A DNA stretch of 64,000 nt from Agriotes lineatus (Eukaryota; Arthropoda; Insecta; Coleoptera; Elateridae). The notes under the pieces are model-generated. The model was not told where the DNA came from. It saw nothing but the letters and a program-made list of their open reading frames with translations, and searched no databases. The stretch is from positions 47,675-111,674 of the forward strand of contig CALNHX010005199.1 of the NCBI GenBank assembly GCA_940337035.1, in the 5' to 3' direction. The position numbers were made by a program, and so were the translations under genes. This document shows, piece after piece, positions 44,149 through 57,255 of this stretch (position 1 is its first letter; each line of letters starts with the position of its first letter).

Positions 44149-45329
44149 CCATTCACTAACAGTAACCCCTTTGATGGTACATGAATCCTTTCAACTTCCT
44201 CCGATCTGTCAAACAACTGCTTAAATCTCCCAATTCCAGTCCTGTCACCGCCGTACGATCCTAGTTCCTGCAACCACCTTCTGTTTCTGTTAAGTCACGT
44301 TAACTACACTGGCATCAAAATCCTGTCCTGGCTCCTCATGGAAAGCACTGTTCCTCCAAATGTTACTGCTCCTTCTGGATGTCCAGGTCACAGCTGTCGC
44401 CCCTTTTAGATGTCTCCACCACACGATTCAAATCCTGGTAAGTTTCTTTCTTTTGATAAATTCCAATTCTAACTTTGTTCCATTTATTTGCAGATACTTT
44501 AATGTCTCAAGCAACATACACCAAATATCCAAATCAAATTATAAATTGTAAAATACCTCTTCTTATGTCTTGTACGTATGAATAAATCCAAATTCCATTA
44601 ACTAGTATTAAGTCCTTTATTCCATTTCCAATTACTTGCATCTGTAGCTCTTCTTATTACACAATATCACAATATTCTTTCCAATTTTAATATTTCATTT
44701 GATCTTCACCTCGGAGATTTGTTTTAAGCCTTTTCTTAATTGGTAAGTACAAAAATTACATAAATTAAGGCAGAGATTCGATTTTTTATTCTTCCAAAAT
44801 TATCATATCTAAAATACGTACATGTTTTTATGAGTTGTTTTATGTAACTAATTTTTTAAACAAAACTTGTTCTCGTTGGATACTATTCTTACTGCACTCT
44901 TACATATTTTAAATTATCCATTATTTACAATTTAACAATTCACATTATCATTATAACACATTTGTCAATCGTTACCTTGGCTTGTATTTTATTAAAATTT
45001 TATGTAACTATTAAATTAACATATTCAATCAATACCAAAATCTCTTCTCTCATTGTCTCAATTAAATTTATTATAATGTTTGAAAATTTTAACCCCAATC
45101 AAGATTTAATTATATCATTCTTCCAAGCTTACTTGTTTCAAATATTTCTTTATTTAAATGAATTTCACTGCCTCATGTATCATAATAATATAATGAAAAC
45201 GATGAACTATTCTGTGATCTATGTGACAGAACATTTGCCAACAAACCATCAAGTCATCAACGTGCACATGAACGATTGGTGGAGAGAATGGTGCAACAAT
45301 GGTTGCTGTAGTCGTATCGACAAGGATCT
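44149..45329. other. Unassigned DNA
   Basis: A 140-codon open frame at 44962-45384 is AT-driven and partly antisense to a LINE fragment. I do not support it as a gene. Confidence 0.35.
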
Positions 45330-45453
45330 ACACACACACATCCATCGACTTTCAGACCCTTTTTGCCCCAATCTAGTTTTTTAAAGACATCCTCCAAAGC
45401 TAGTGTAAACAGCTGTGGAGAGATGACATCTCCTTGGCGCACTCCTCTCATAA
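45330..45453 (-). pseudogene. LINE RT motif B fragment
   Basis: Minus strand from 45451: MRGVRQGDVISPQLFTLALE, then DVFKKLDW and GLKVDG. This is the RT segment just before the catalytic loop in RTE/CR1-type LINEs. About 120 bp only. Confidence 0.7.
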
Positions 45454-45607
45454 TGTTTTATTTTTTTTTTCGAAAGCACTATGTAGGCAAATTCTTGAAT
45501 TAATAAGAGGAATTTGAAAATACACATAGAAATAGCCTTTGTACATTAGAAGAAAAAAGTGTTATACTGTCATTGCATCATTTATTTCCGTAAATTATGT
45601 CGTTTTT

Positions 45608-45830
45608 TTACTTCCTTTTACAATAAAGGAAGTATTGGATTCACCCCAAAAATTCGCAATTGAGTTTCAATAGATGCTCACGTTTTAGAGTCCCCTGAAC
45701 CAAAAAATCTGGTGTGATACACACAGACAACTTCCTTTTACAGTGATCTTATAATTAGCCAAAAATTTTATTTTTAATTTCTAAGCAAAAATTACAAATT
45801 CTACAGAAACCGTACAAAATAGAGTATTGA
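45608..45830. repeat. Family A repeat, copy 4, rearranged
   Basis: 45608-45706 is the 5' end in plus orientation (acttccttttacaataaagg, then caccccaaaaattcgc). At about 45707 it switches to the 3' end in minus orientation (aatctggtgtgatacacaca, then acttccttttacagtgatct). This is a head-to-head fusion with an internal deletion. Confidence 0.7.
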
Positions 45831-45992
45831 TATGAGACTTACCTGGCAATTGACAGAAGTACGAGCTATACCAGTAGTTATATCTATGACAGGGGTTGTT
45901 ACTGAAAGATTGAAAAAATCGCTTCAAGAACTATCTCTCCTGAGGGTCTTACAAAACAGATGCAATGAGCCGTTGTTATGCAAACCTGTCAT
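45831..45992 (+). other. Unassigned sequence hosting the mariner insertion
   Basis: One frame (about 45893-45990) reads VVTERLKKSLQELSLLRVLQ. Its partner beyond the mariner (47130-) reads VRRFLNP-like. It may be a fragment of a LINE protein split by the mariner; identity not established. Confidence 0.25.
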
Positions 45993-45994
45993 TA

Positions 45995-47127
45995 CGAGGT
46001 GTGGCAATTTAAAAACCGGACTGGTAAGAAAAAAATGGTTTATTGAAAGAATTTAACAATCTAACTTTTATCCCCTTCAATATACTCCCCTCCTCTATCT
46101 ATACACCGCTGCATACGACTCTTCCATTGTTCGAAGCTGCTGCAGCTCATCAGCTGACACCCTGCGCAACAGGTCTGCCGTTTTTATTTTCACGTCCTCC
46201 ACAGATTGAAAATGGGTCCCTTTCAACGCGCTTTTTATTTTTGGGAACAAGAAAAAGTCACAGGGTGACAAATCCGGCGAATACGGTGGGTGCTTGAGCA
46301 CTGGGATGCTGATTGACTGTCTGACCTTGAGGTACCCATTCGACCATGATCATGCCCTTGACGTCGAAGAAAACGATCAACATCACCTTCAACTTCGACT
46401 TGCTCATTCTCGCTTTTTTCATCCTCGGTGAAGTAGGAGTCTTCCAGTGCATTAATTGTCTCTTTGTTTCGGGATCATACTGGAAAATCCATGTCTCGTC
46501 ACACGTGATGACGTTTTCCGCATATTTGGTTGGTCTTGAATGCGTTCTAAGATATCAGAGCAAATGTCTTTGCGGTTGTCTTTTTGCTCCTGCGTGAGGT
46601 TTTTTGGGACCATTTTCGCACAGATCTTTCTCATGTTTAAACAGTCTTGCAGGATTTGCCTTACCGTTTCTTTATTAATATTGACCATGTCAGCTATCAT
46701 TCTGATGCTCAGACATCGATCATTCTGAACAATTTGATTGACTTTTTCGACATTTTGGTCGGACGTCCCGAATGTTCGCTGTCTTCCGCTTCTTCCCGAC
46801 CCTCGCTAAACCTTTTGTGCCACTCGAATGCTTGAGTACGTGAGATACAATCATTCTCATACTTCCTTTAACAAGCGAAAACTTTCTGTCGGAGATTTTT
46901 TCAGTTTAACAAGAAATTTAAGATTCACGCGCTGCTCGATTTTTAAACTCGGCATAATTCCGGCAACGTAACGTGGTAGTGTCCTACTCAGACAAAGCTA
47001 TTTGACTGAAACTGGTCTAGTTAGAGAGGGAAGGGTATAAAGAAAACTACCTTACCCGCCGATTTCCGCTACGACAGTTTACTTGCGTTCAGAGAGCGCA
47101 GTCCGGTTTTTAAATAGCCATACCTCG
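45995..47127 (-). mobile_element. Mariner transposon, 1.13 kb, decayed
   Basis: Terminal repeats CGAGGTGTGGCAATTTAAAA and, complemented, CGAGGTATGGCTATTTAAAA, flanked by TA (45993-45994 and 47128-47129). Length and single transposase gene match a full mariner. The coding strand is minus. Confidence 0.85.
46080..46955 (-). pseudogene. Mariner transposase pseudogene
   Basis: ATG at 46955 (MPSLKIEQRVNLKFLVKL). A stop follows within the first 35 codons, then ISRTQAFEWHKRFSEGRE and DSEHSGRPT in a shifted frame. Next come IADMVNINKETVRQILQ (second helix-turn-helix) and a catalytic segment KSKLKVMLIVFFDVKGM. Last is HPPYSPDLSPCDFFLFPK, which carries the D of the mariner DD34D triad. At least three frameshifts or stops break it. 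The full length of the gene is present, so it died in place. Confidence 0.85.
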
Positions 47128-47230
47128 TATGTTCGCAGGTTCCTTAATCCAACGTAGACTGAGATGAAATCCTCCTCTATAACTGCTCAACACCGCCACA
47201 AGATAAAGATTCAAGAACAAATGAACAAAT

Positions 47231-47253
47231 NNNNNNNNNNNNNNNNNNNNNNN
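47231..47253. other. Assembly gap (23 N)
   Basis: Run of 23 N bases just upstream of the hAT element's left target duplication. The true gap length is unknown. Confidence 0.99.
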
Positions 47254-47286
47254 ATCCAAAATTTCTAAAAAGTTAATATTTCAGAA

Positions 47287-48848
47287 CAGTGGCGTAACTA
47301 AGATTTTGCTCTGGGGGGTGTTCTGGGAGAGTGATCAACTTTACAATAAGAATGAAAAAAAAATGAGTGTACCATAAAGTATAGTTGATTTTATTGCTAC
47401 AGGACTTGCGGTAGGCCTTGATTTAACTTCTTGGCAGTATAGACCACCTAGTTACATTTAAGAATTTATTTTTTGCTTATTATTTACTTATTAACCAAAA
47501 GAAATCAGAAATAATTATTTACTAAATAAATAACAATTTAGCTTTGTAATGCAGCATACCGTATGAATGATGCATTTAATTTAAATAATATCCAGATATC
47601 TAATGTATATCATGTGATATAACAGTTGTATGTTTTAACTAGTGGGGTTGGAAGGGCAACCAGACAGAGAGTTGTTTATATTTAGTAGTACTAAAATAAC
47701 TTGGATTGATAATCTACGAGAAATAGTCACGTTAAGGGTTAAATTCCCTTTAATTGTGAAGAATAATAATAATTGATGATTTGATACGTAGTAGCAATGT
47801 AGTATTCTCTACGATCAAATGTGACTTTAAGTCACAAATATTATACAAATATAAAATTCAAGACTGTTTGATTCCATTTAACTTGGTATATTACTACGAA
47901 GCCAGTAAAACCAGTGAAAGCCAATGTTATGGTATGCTGTATCTATGCGGTATCTATCCACATAATAGAGGTTTCAAAAAGCTACAACGAGCGTTGATTT
48001 GGCCGGGAACAACCCCGGCAGGTGTTTTCTGACTAGAATTTATCCAGTTAGAAGCTGACGTAGAGCATTGAGGTACCAGAGAAACAATCAGAAGGTTATT
48101 GCTTATTTCTTACGAAATATTAAGAAGTTATACAGCAAGTTTGGTGCGGCAAATCATTAAGATAATTGTAATTGTATTTAGAAATTAATTTAGGATTATT
48201 TTTCTAAAATTAATAGTGATTCGAGTACTCGACGTTTTTCGACAATTCCATTTTGAAATTTACTTCTTGGAATTAGGTTATTTTTAGAATTTTCATATAA
48301 ATCAAATTTGGACATATTTAATATTCGATTAAATTGTTTTACACAATTTGTATTTTATTTTGTAATGTCAGATCAAACTTGAATGTGCTACTAACAAACT
48401 CAAGTACCTGAAACGTGTATTTGATTCATAAAGCCAAATATTTATTATATTTTAAAAGTAATTCAGTCTTTAACTGCAAGATAAAGTTGTTAGTTGAAGA
48501 TTAACCCATTCAGCTGGGATTTATGAGTCCCATTGCTTGTAAAACTGACTAGTCGAGGTTTCAAAAACAATAATCTCATGACATAATTTTAAATGTCAAA
48601 TTGATTTATAAGATACGTCAATTACTAGTCGTTACATTAAGAAGTAGGGTAAGTACATAAGTGAGCTATAACTGATAGTGCTTCTTTTTGATAATTATAA
48701 AAAGGGTATATTTAATTTGATATGTAATAGTGCTCCAAAAAGAGAGCTATTACATGTTGACTTACACTTTGGAGTTTGATATTAATTGTAATAACACCGC
48801 GAGAAAGAGTTATATTACAGCTTGCTTGCAAAACAAAATTCGAAGATA
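47287..48848. other. Left part of the hAT element, unassigned interior
   Basis: After the terminal repeat the sequence is AT-rich with no recognisable coding. Small hairpins lie at about 48725-48835 (tgtaatagtg...ctattaca and tgtaataaca...ttattaca). Confidence 0.45.
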
Positions 48849-48852
48849 ATGC

Positions 48853-50423
48853 TGTAACACCTGGACCCTTCTCATAAGGGTTGTTAAACTTTACGCTCGT
48901 CGGGTAGCTATTAAACAGTCGGAGATAATTTTGGTTCCTCAGATATATGATAGTTTAACATACAAAAACACCATCGGAATACATTTAAATAGTTTACTAT
49001 GTTTACCTACGATACATTTCAAATAGATATTTCCAAAGTTCATTTACACAAGAAATAACAATAAACCCGTGTGGACTGCTGGAGCTGATAGCCGGCGTCC
49101 TTATCTGCACGGAGCACCAGACGTTGCACGTGCGGTTGATAATGGTCCGAGTTAAACGGTCTGCTAATTATACAGTAAATCATATCACGGCTCTAGAGAT
49201 TTTACTGATAGTGCAGGGGGTGAAGCCCGTCTCTAAATTCATTTAGAGATGTCCGGAGACGATTAAGCTAGAGAGGCCGCATTGCGTTAACAAATATGAT
49301 TTTTATTTCAGAGTCCGAGCGCCGACCAAATATTGCCGCTTTTCCTCCAAAGCGGGCCGGGGAAATCTCGCGCTCTCGGACTATATTACGACTGGCAAAT
49401 TTAAATTACAACGACTGCTAACTTTGAGCACGGACGGTTTCAAATATGAATTAAAATACAAGTTTAAAGCTTGAGTGCGGGCTGTTTTGATTACGTCTGG
49501 AGATTACAATGAATGCTAGTTTAAAGTACAGATGCGGATTATTTCAATGCTGAATTGAAATTAACAGGAATACAAATTTACAGGTCGGATGCGGGTTACT
49601 TTAATTATGAATTAAAATCGAATGTATTGAAATCAAAAATAGACAGCTTCGGGTCGAAACTCAAATGTTTCGGCAGTTGTCTGCAGGGCAAGAATTGAAT
49701 CTCGGGACTTCTAATGCCAAAATGATTAATGGAATTATTGGACCTAATTACTAACGGGATTATTTACAGGGATAGTTATTATTCGTGCAGTGGGTCTTCA
49801 GAGAAGTCTTCCACTTCAAACGAATTGCAGGGATTTAATTATAGGAGCGGGGAGAATTCGTGCAGTGGGTCTTCGAAGAAGTCTTCCACTTCAAACGAAT
49901 TCTTTGCAGGTCATTAATTACAGGACTGGCTGATATTCGTGCAGTGGGTCTTCAAAGAAGTCTTCCACTTCAAACGAATTGCAGGGATTTTATTATAGGA
50001 GCGGGAAAGAATTCGTGGAGTCGGTCTTCAGAGAAGTCTTCCACTTCAAACGAATTCTTTACAGGTCTGGTTATCTACTCACGGTTACCGGAAGGGAATC
50101 AGGGATGATCGGGAACGGGAGTCGGACTGGGGTCTGGAGAGTCTCTGGGAAAATCTGCTGGAATCTCGTGGAATCTCCTGGCGATTGAACGGTGCAGCTC
50201 CTTTTATGGGCCCTAGAAAAGTTCTCAAGTGGGGGATAGCGAGTGGGGATAGCGGCGCACGACTCGACTCGGTACTTCCTTGTTATCTCTGGACGTGACG
50301 TCGGTCCCTGCGCGCTTATCATCACCGGCAATTATGAACAAGAAATAACGCGAGACTGGGCGATGCGTAAATTAAACACATTTTTAGTGTGTAATAATAA
50401 TTTACGCGGAGGCTAGCGTTACA
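48853..50423 (-). repeat. LTR copy 1 (lacks 25 bp)
   Basis: 1571 bp. Identical in layout to the other LTRs but missing about 25 bp at 49149 (ttgcgcagtagctggaatca and a few more bases, present in copies 2-4). It is the 3' LTR of the array in minus orientation. Confidence 0.85.
49791..50060 (-). repeat. Four tandem stem-loop units inside the LTR
   Basis: A 46-bp core starts at 49791, 49856, 49935 and 50011. Each core is self-complementary in steps: attcgt with acgaat, agtgg with ccact, cttc with gaag around a 3-base loop. The fourth unit has small changes (gtggagtcgg). The block recurs in each LTR (about 53207, 56623 and 60038). It lies downstream of the TATA box, hence in the transcribed leader. 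Confidence 0.75.
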
Positions 50424-52243
50424 TATGTCGGTCCCTTCGGAGGAAATGGGAGCTTCGTGGGCACCTTCATCAAGGAGGTTCTCAAAACAATACAGAAATC
50501 ACCTGGAGGTCTGGTGGTTATTCGGACGGGACACAGAAAACATTCAAACTGGGAAGAGGGTGCTAGGTTTTTAGCGGGCGTTTCTTCTGAAACTCCATAC
50601 AGGATGAGTATAAATTTTGCTCTAAACTCTGGCCTAGCCGAACACAGAGGTTGCGGTTTCAACGTGTATTCGGGATATTTCTGCGGAGGAAAACACATTC
50701 CGGAAGCATTTAAATATGTGAAAGCATACAGGTTGCAGGATAACCTTCTTTCACAAAAACTAGTTCACTAGGGAAAATTGTAAAAGCTGCGGGAACCAGT
50801 ATACAATCTCTAGGAAAAGGTGCACAGCATTTCATTTACAGGGGCTGGTACAAAAAAGAAAAATGCGGCTTCCTTTCTACATTTTCTCCTCCAAGCTTCG
50901 ATAATGAATCTACAAACTTTTGCTATGAGCCGGGTTTACGGGGGCAAAAGTACGCTTCAGGAGAAAACTACAATAACATCTATCGCACTTTTAAAATCAA
51001 ACGCACTTTTAGAATGAATCGCTCAGGACAGGGGAATTCATCTGAAATACTCCCCCACGCTTATCGGGATTAAGCGAAGAGTTTCATAGTATCCCTCGCA
51101 CTTTTACTCGTGCATTCATTCTAGGAGTTTCAAACTCACGGAGTGGGCATCGTCGCGGTATCGACTTACATTCACACAAGACTAGGACTGTCTGTAGCGC
51201 TTTCTACATTACGCTCTGGGAACGGTTTGCATTGGTCGCGGTGTCGACCTACATTACATTCATACTGGGAGTCTTTAAGCGTGAAAAAAAAAGAAACATC
51301 TAGGCTGCAGGATAGCCTTCTTTCACACATAATTGAATCGCAAGGCAAATTGTAGAGGCTGCGGGAACCAGCATACAATTTCTAAAAAAAAACGGTGCAC
51401 GGTATTCTGGTAAACACATTCTCGCCTTCGAGCTTCGACTATTCGTCTACGATCTCCTGTCATTATCCGCTTTTACGGTGGCAGGAGCACGCTCCAAAAG
51501 GGAGATAACAGGGATAGCATTTTAGCATTTGCACTACTAACCGGGGCGGCATTCATTCCAACTTACAAGCATTCCATTGCCAGGTGCACTAGGTGCTTGC
51601 ATACGGATACCTGCTGAATTAATACTAGAGACCTTCCATAGGCGGACACCTGGACTGTCCATTCTTCGGTCACTTCCACGGGCGGACATCTGGATTGTCT
51701 CCGGCGGATTGCGGACTACGGGACATCAGGATTGTCTCGAGCAGTCTGCGGACTTCGGCCATCTTCTGGAATTCTTCTGGCATCTTCATCTGGCATTGGC
51801 TCGGGTGCCTCGGGGTTGCTAGGCCCGAATCAGCTGATGAGACTGATCCCTGAGGGTTGCAGAATACGGTACTACGCGGGCGGTCCGTAGTATTGTCGGG
51901 GATTAGCTAGGGCACCTCGGGGACGCAAATCCCGTACCAGCAGTGAAGCTGCTGGCCCCGGAGGGTTGCAGAAGACTTTCTGGACTAGACAGGATCTAGA
52001 CAGGATTTTATCTGGAGAGGACAGGAGCTGGACGGGTATCTGGGAATTCTAGGCTGGGACATCTCGGTTTCTGGGCTCTGGTAGATTTCCTTGGACGGCT
52101 AGGCTGTAACAGGTTTTGTGCATTATTTAAATCACAACAAAATTTACAAAATTCTCGGGCGCCATCTGGACACAGGAGCTACATGTGCATGTTTGCTAAA
52201 CTATGTATATATCTGAGTCTAGGTTCCTGCTCGGAGACGCCAT
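50424..52243 (-). mobile_element. Internal segment 1 of the LTR multimer
   Basis: 1820 bp. On the minus strand it begins, one base after the LTR, with TGGCGTCTCCGAGCAGGAAC, a plausible tRNA primer-binding site. No convincing polypurine tract was found at its other end (only gaagggacc). Open frames of 60-100 codons on both strands (for example 50457-50771) have no known domain. They recur in every copy simply because the copies are identical. Confidence 0.7.
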
Positions 52244-53839
52244 TGTAACACCTGGACCCTTCTCATAAGGGTTGTTAAACTTTACGCTCGTCGGGTAGCT
52301 ATTAAACAGTCGGAGATAATTTTGGTTCCTCAGATATATGATAGTTTAACATACAAAAACACCATCGGAATACATTTAAATAGTTTACTATGTTTACCTA
52401 CGATACATTTCAAATAGATATTTCCAAAGTTCATTTACACAAGAAATAACAATAAACCCGTGTGGACTGCTGGAGCTGATAGCCGGCGTCCTTATCTGCA
52501 CGGAGCACCAGACGTTGCACGTGCGGTTGATAATGGTCCTTGCGCAGTAGCTGGAATCAAAACAGAGTTAAACGGTCTGCTAATTATACAGTAAATCATA
52601 TCACGGCTCTAGAGATTTTACTGATAGTGCAGGGGGTGAAGCCCGTCTCTAAATTCATTTAGAGATGTCCGGAGACGATTAAGCTAGAGAGGCCGCATTG
52701 CGTTAACAAATATGATTTTTATTTCAGAGTCCGAGCGCCGACCAAATATTGCCGCTTTTCCTCCAAAGCGGGCCGGGGAAATCTCGCGCTCTCGGACTAT
52801 ATTACGACTGGCAAATTTAAATTACAACGACTGCTAACTTTGAGCACGGACGGTTTCAAATATGAATTGAAATACAAGTTTAAAGCTTGAGTGCGGGCTG
52901 TTTTGATTACGTCTGGAGATTACAATGAATGCTAGTTTAAAGTACAGATGCGGATTATTTCAATGCTGAATTGAAATTAACAGGAATACAAATTTACAGG
53001 TCGGATGCGGGTTACTTTAATTATGAATTAAAATCGAATGTATTGAAATCAAAAATAGACAGCTTCGGGTCGAAACTCAAATGTTTCGGCAGTTGTCTGC
53101 AGGGCAAGAATTGAATCTCGGGACTTCTAATGCCAAAATGATTAATGGAATTATTGGACCTAATTACTAACGGGATTATTTACAGGGATAGTTATTATTC
53201 GTGCAGTGGGTCTTCAGAGAAGTCTTCCACTTCAAACGAATTGCAGGGATTTAATTATAGGAGCGGGGAGAATTCGTGCAGTGGGTCTTCGAAGAAGTCT
53301 TCCACTTCAAACGAATTCTTTGCAGGTCATTAATTACAGGACTGGCTGATATTCGTGCAGTGGGTCTTCAGAGAAGTCTTCCACTTCAAACGAATTGCAG
53401 GGATTTTATTATAGGAGCGGGAAAGAATTCGTGGAGTCGGTCTTCAGAGAAGTCTTCCACTTCAAACGAATTCTTTACAGGTCTGGTTATCTACTCACGG
53501 TTACCGGAAGGGAATCAGGGATGATCGGGAACGGGAGTCGGACTGGGGTCTGGAGAGTCTCTGGGAAAATCTGCTGGAATCTCGTGGAATCTCCTGGCGA
53601 TTGAACGGTGCAGCTCCTTTTATGGGCCCTAGAAAAGTTCTCAAGTGGGGGATAGCGAGTGGAGATAGCGGCGCACGACTCGACTCGGTACTTCCTTGTT
53701 ATCTCTGGACGTGACGTCGGTCCCTGCGCGCTTATCATCACGGGCAATTATGAACAAGAAATAACGCGAGACTGGGCGATGCGTAAATTAAACACATTTT
53801 TAGTGTGTAATAATAATTTACGCGGAGGCTAGCGTTACA
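52244..53839 (-). repeat. LTR copy 2
   Basis: 1596 bp, full length. Confidence 0.85.
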
Positions 53840-55659
53840 TATGTCGGTCCCTTCGGAGGAAATGGGAGCTTCGTGGGCACCTTCATCAAGGAGGTTCTCA
53901 AAACAATACAGAAATCACCTGGAGGTCTGGTGGTTATTCGGACGGGACACAGAAAACATTCAAGCTGGGAAGAGGGTGCTAGGTTTTTAGCGGGCGTTTC
54001 TTCTGAAACTCCATACAGGATGAGTATAAATTTTGCTCTAAACTCTGGCCTAGCCGAACACAGAGGTTGCGGTTTCAACGTGTATTCGGGATATTTCTGC
54101 GGAGGAAAACACATTCCGGAAGCATTTAAATATGTGAAAGCATACAGGTTGCAGGATAACCTTCTTTCACAAAAACTAGTTCACTAGGGAAAATTGTAAA
54201 AGCTGCGGGAACCAGTATACAATCTCTAGGAAAAGGTGCACAGCATTTCATTTACAGGGGCTGGTACAAAAAAGAAAAATGCGGCTTCCTTTCTACATTT
54301 TCTCCTCCAAGCTTCGATAATGAATCTACAAACTTTTGCTATGAGCCGGGTTTACGGGGGCAAAAGTACGCTTCAGGAGAAAACTACAATAACATCTATC
54401 GCACTTTTAAAATCAAACGCACTTTTAGAATGAATCGCTCAGGACAGGGGAATTCATCTGAAATACTCCCCCACGCTTATCGGGATTAAGCGAAGAGTTT
54501 CATAGTATCCCTCGCACTTTTACTCGTGCATTCATTCTAGGAGTTTCAAACTCACGGAGTGGGCATCGTCGCGGTATCGACTTACATTCACACAAGACTA
54601 GGACTGTCTGTAGCGCTTTCTACATTACGCTCTGGGAACGGTTTGCATTGGTCGCGGTGTCGACCTACATTACATTCATACTGGGAGTCTTTAAGCGTGA
54701 AAAAGAAAGAAACATCTAGGCTGCAGGATAGCCTTCTTTCACACATAATTGAATCGCAAGGCAAATTGTAGAGGCTGCGGGAACCAGCATACAATTTCTA
54801 AAAAAAAACGGTGCACGGTATTCTGGTAAACACATTCTCGCCTTCGAGCTTCGACTATTCGTCTACGATCTCCTGTCATTATCCGCTTTTACGGTGGCAG
54901 GAGCACGCTCCAAAAGGGAGATAACAGGGATAGCATTTTAGCATTTGCACTACTAACCGGGGCGGCATTCATTCCAACTTACAAGCATTCCATTGCCAGG
55001 TGCACTAGGTGCTTGCATACGGATACCTGCTGAATTAATACTAGAGACCTTCCATAGGCGGACACCTGGACTGTCCATTCTTCGGTCACTTCCACGGGCG
55101 GACATCTGGATTGTCTCCGGCGGATTGCGGACTACGGGACATCAGGATTGTCTCGAGCAGTCTGCGGACTTCGGCCATCTTCTGGAATTCTTCTGGCATC
55201 TTCATCTGGCATTGGCTCGGGTGCCTCGGGGTTGCTAGGCCCGAATCAGCTGATGAGACTGATCCCTGAGGGTTGCAGAATACGGTACTACGCGGGCGGT
55301 CCGTAGTATTGTCGGGGATTAGCTAGGGCACCTCGGGGACGCAAATCCCGTACCAGCAGTGAAGCTGCTGGCCCCGGAGGGTTGCAGAAGACTTTCTGGA
55401 CTAGACAGGATCTAGACAGGATTTTATCTGGAGAGGACAGGAGCTGGACGGGTATCTGGGAATTCTAGGCTGGGACATCTCGGTTTCTGGGCTCTGGTAG
55501 ATTTCCTTGGACGGCTAGGCTGTAACAGGTTTTGTGCATTATTTAAATCACAACAAAATTTACAAAATTCTCGGGCGCCATCTGGACACAGGAGCTACAT
55601 GTGCATGTTTGCTAAACTATGTATATATCTGAGTCTAGGTTCCTGCTCGGAGACGCCAT
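53840..55659 (-). mobile_element. Internal segment 2 of the LTR multimer
   Basis: 1820 bp, nearly identical to segment 1. Confidence 0.75.
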
Positions 55660-57255
55660 TGTAACACCTGGACCCTTCTCATAAGGGTTGTTAAACTTTA
55701 CGCTCGTCGGGTAGCTATTAAACAGTCGGAGATAATTTTGGTTCCTCAGATATATGATAGTTTAACATACAAAAACACCATCGGAATACATTTAAATAGT
55801 TTACTATGTTTACCTACGATACATTTCAAATAGATATTTCCAAAGTTCATTTACACAAGAAATAACAATAAACCCGTGTGGACTGCTGGAGCTGATAGCC
55901 GGCGTCCTTATCTGCACGGAGCACCAGACGTTGCACGTGCGGTTGATAATGGTCCTTGCGCAGTAGCTGGAATCAAAACAGAGTTAAACGGTCTGCTAAT
56001 TATACAGTAAATCATATCACGGCTCTAGAGATTTTACTGATAGTGCAGGGGGTGAAGCCCGTCTCTAAATTCATTTAGAGATGTCCGGAGACGATTAAGC
56101 TAGAGAGGCCGCATTGCGTTAACAAATATGATTTTTATTTCAGAGTCCGAGCGCCGACCAAATATTGCCGCTTTTCCTCCAAAGCGGGCCGGGGAAATCT
56201 CGCGCTCTCGGACTATATTACGACTGGCAAATTTAAATTACAACGACTGCTAACTTTGAGCACGGACGGTTTCAAATATGAATTGAAATACAAGTTTAAA
56301 GCTTGAGTGCGGGCTGTTTTGATTACGTCTGGAGATTACAATGAATGCTAGTTTAAAGTACAGATGCGGATTATTTCAATGCTGAATTGAAATTAACAGG
56401 AATACAAATTTACAGGTCGGGTGCGGGTTACTTTAATTATGAATTAAAATCGAATGTATTGAAATCAAAAATAGACAGCTTCGGGTCGAAACTCAAATGT
56501 TTCGGCAGTTGTCTGCAGGGCAAGAATTGAATCTCGGGACTTCTAATGCCAAAATGATTAATGGAATTATTGGACCTAATTACTAACGGGATTATTTACA
56601 GGGATAGTTATTATTCGTGCAGTGGGTCTTCAGAGAAGTCTTCCACTTCAAACGAATTGCAGGGATTTAATTATAGGAGCGGGGAGAATTCGTGCAGTGG
56701 GTCTTCGAAGAAGTCTTCCACTTCAAACGAATTCTTTGCAGGTCATTAATTACAGGACTGGCTGATATTCGTGCAGTGGGTCTTCAGAGAAGTCTTCCAC
56801 TTCAAACGAATTGCAGGGATTTTATTATAGGAGCGGGAAAGAATTCGTGGAGTCGGTCTTCAGAGAAGTCTTCCACTTCAAACGAATTCTTTACAGGTCT
56901 GGTTATCTACTCACGGTTACCGGAAGGGAATCAGGGATGATCGGGAACGGGAGTCGGACTGGGGTCTGGAGAGTCTCTGGGAAAATCTGCTGGAATCTCG
57001 TGGAATCTCCTGGCGATTGAACGGTGCAGCTCCTTTTATGGGCCCTAGAAAAGTTCTCAAGTGGGGGATAGCGAGTGGGGATAGCGGCGCACGACTCGAC
57101 TCGGTACTTCCTTGTTATCTCTGGACGTGACGTCGGTCCCTGCGCGCTTATCATCACGGGCAATTATGAACAAGAAATAACGCGAGACTGGGCGATGCGT
57201 AAATTAAACACATTTTTAGTGTGTAATAATAATTTACGCGGAGGCTAGCGTTACA
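55660..57255 (-). repeat. LTR copy 3
   Basis: 1596 bp, full length. Confidence 0.85.

Noticed and set aside
44962..45384. 140-codon frame as a hypothetical gene
   Set aside because: Phe/Ile/Leu/Asn-rich translation of AT-rich DNA; its end is antisense to a clear RT fragment at 45330-45453.
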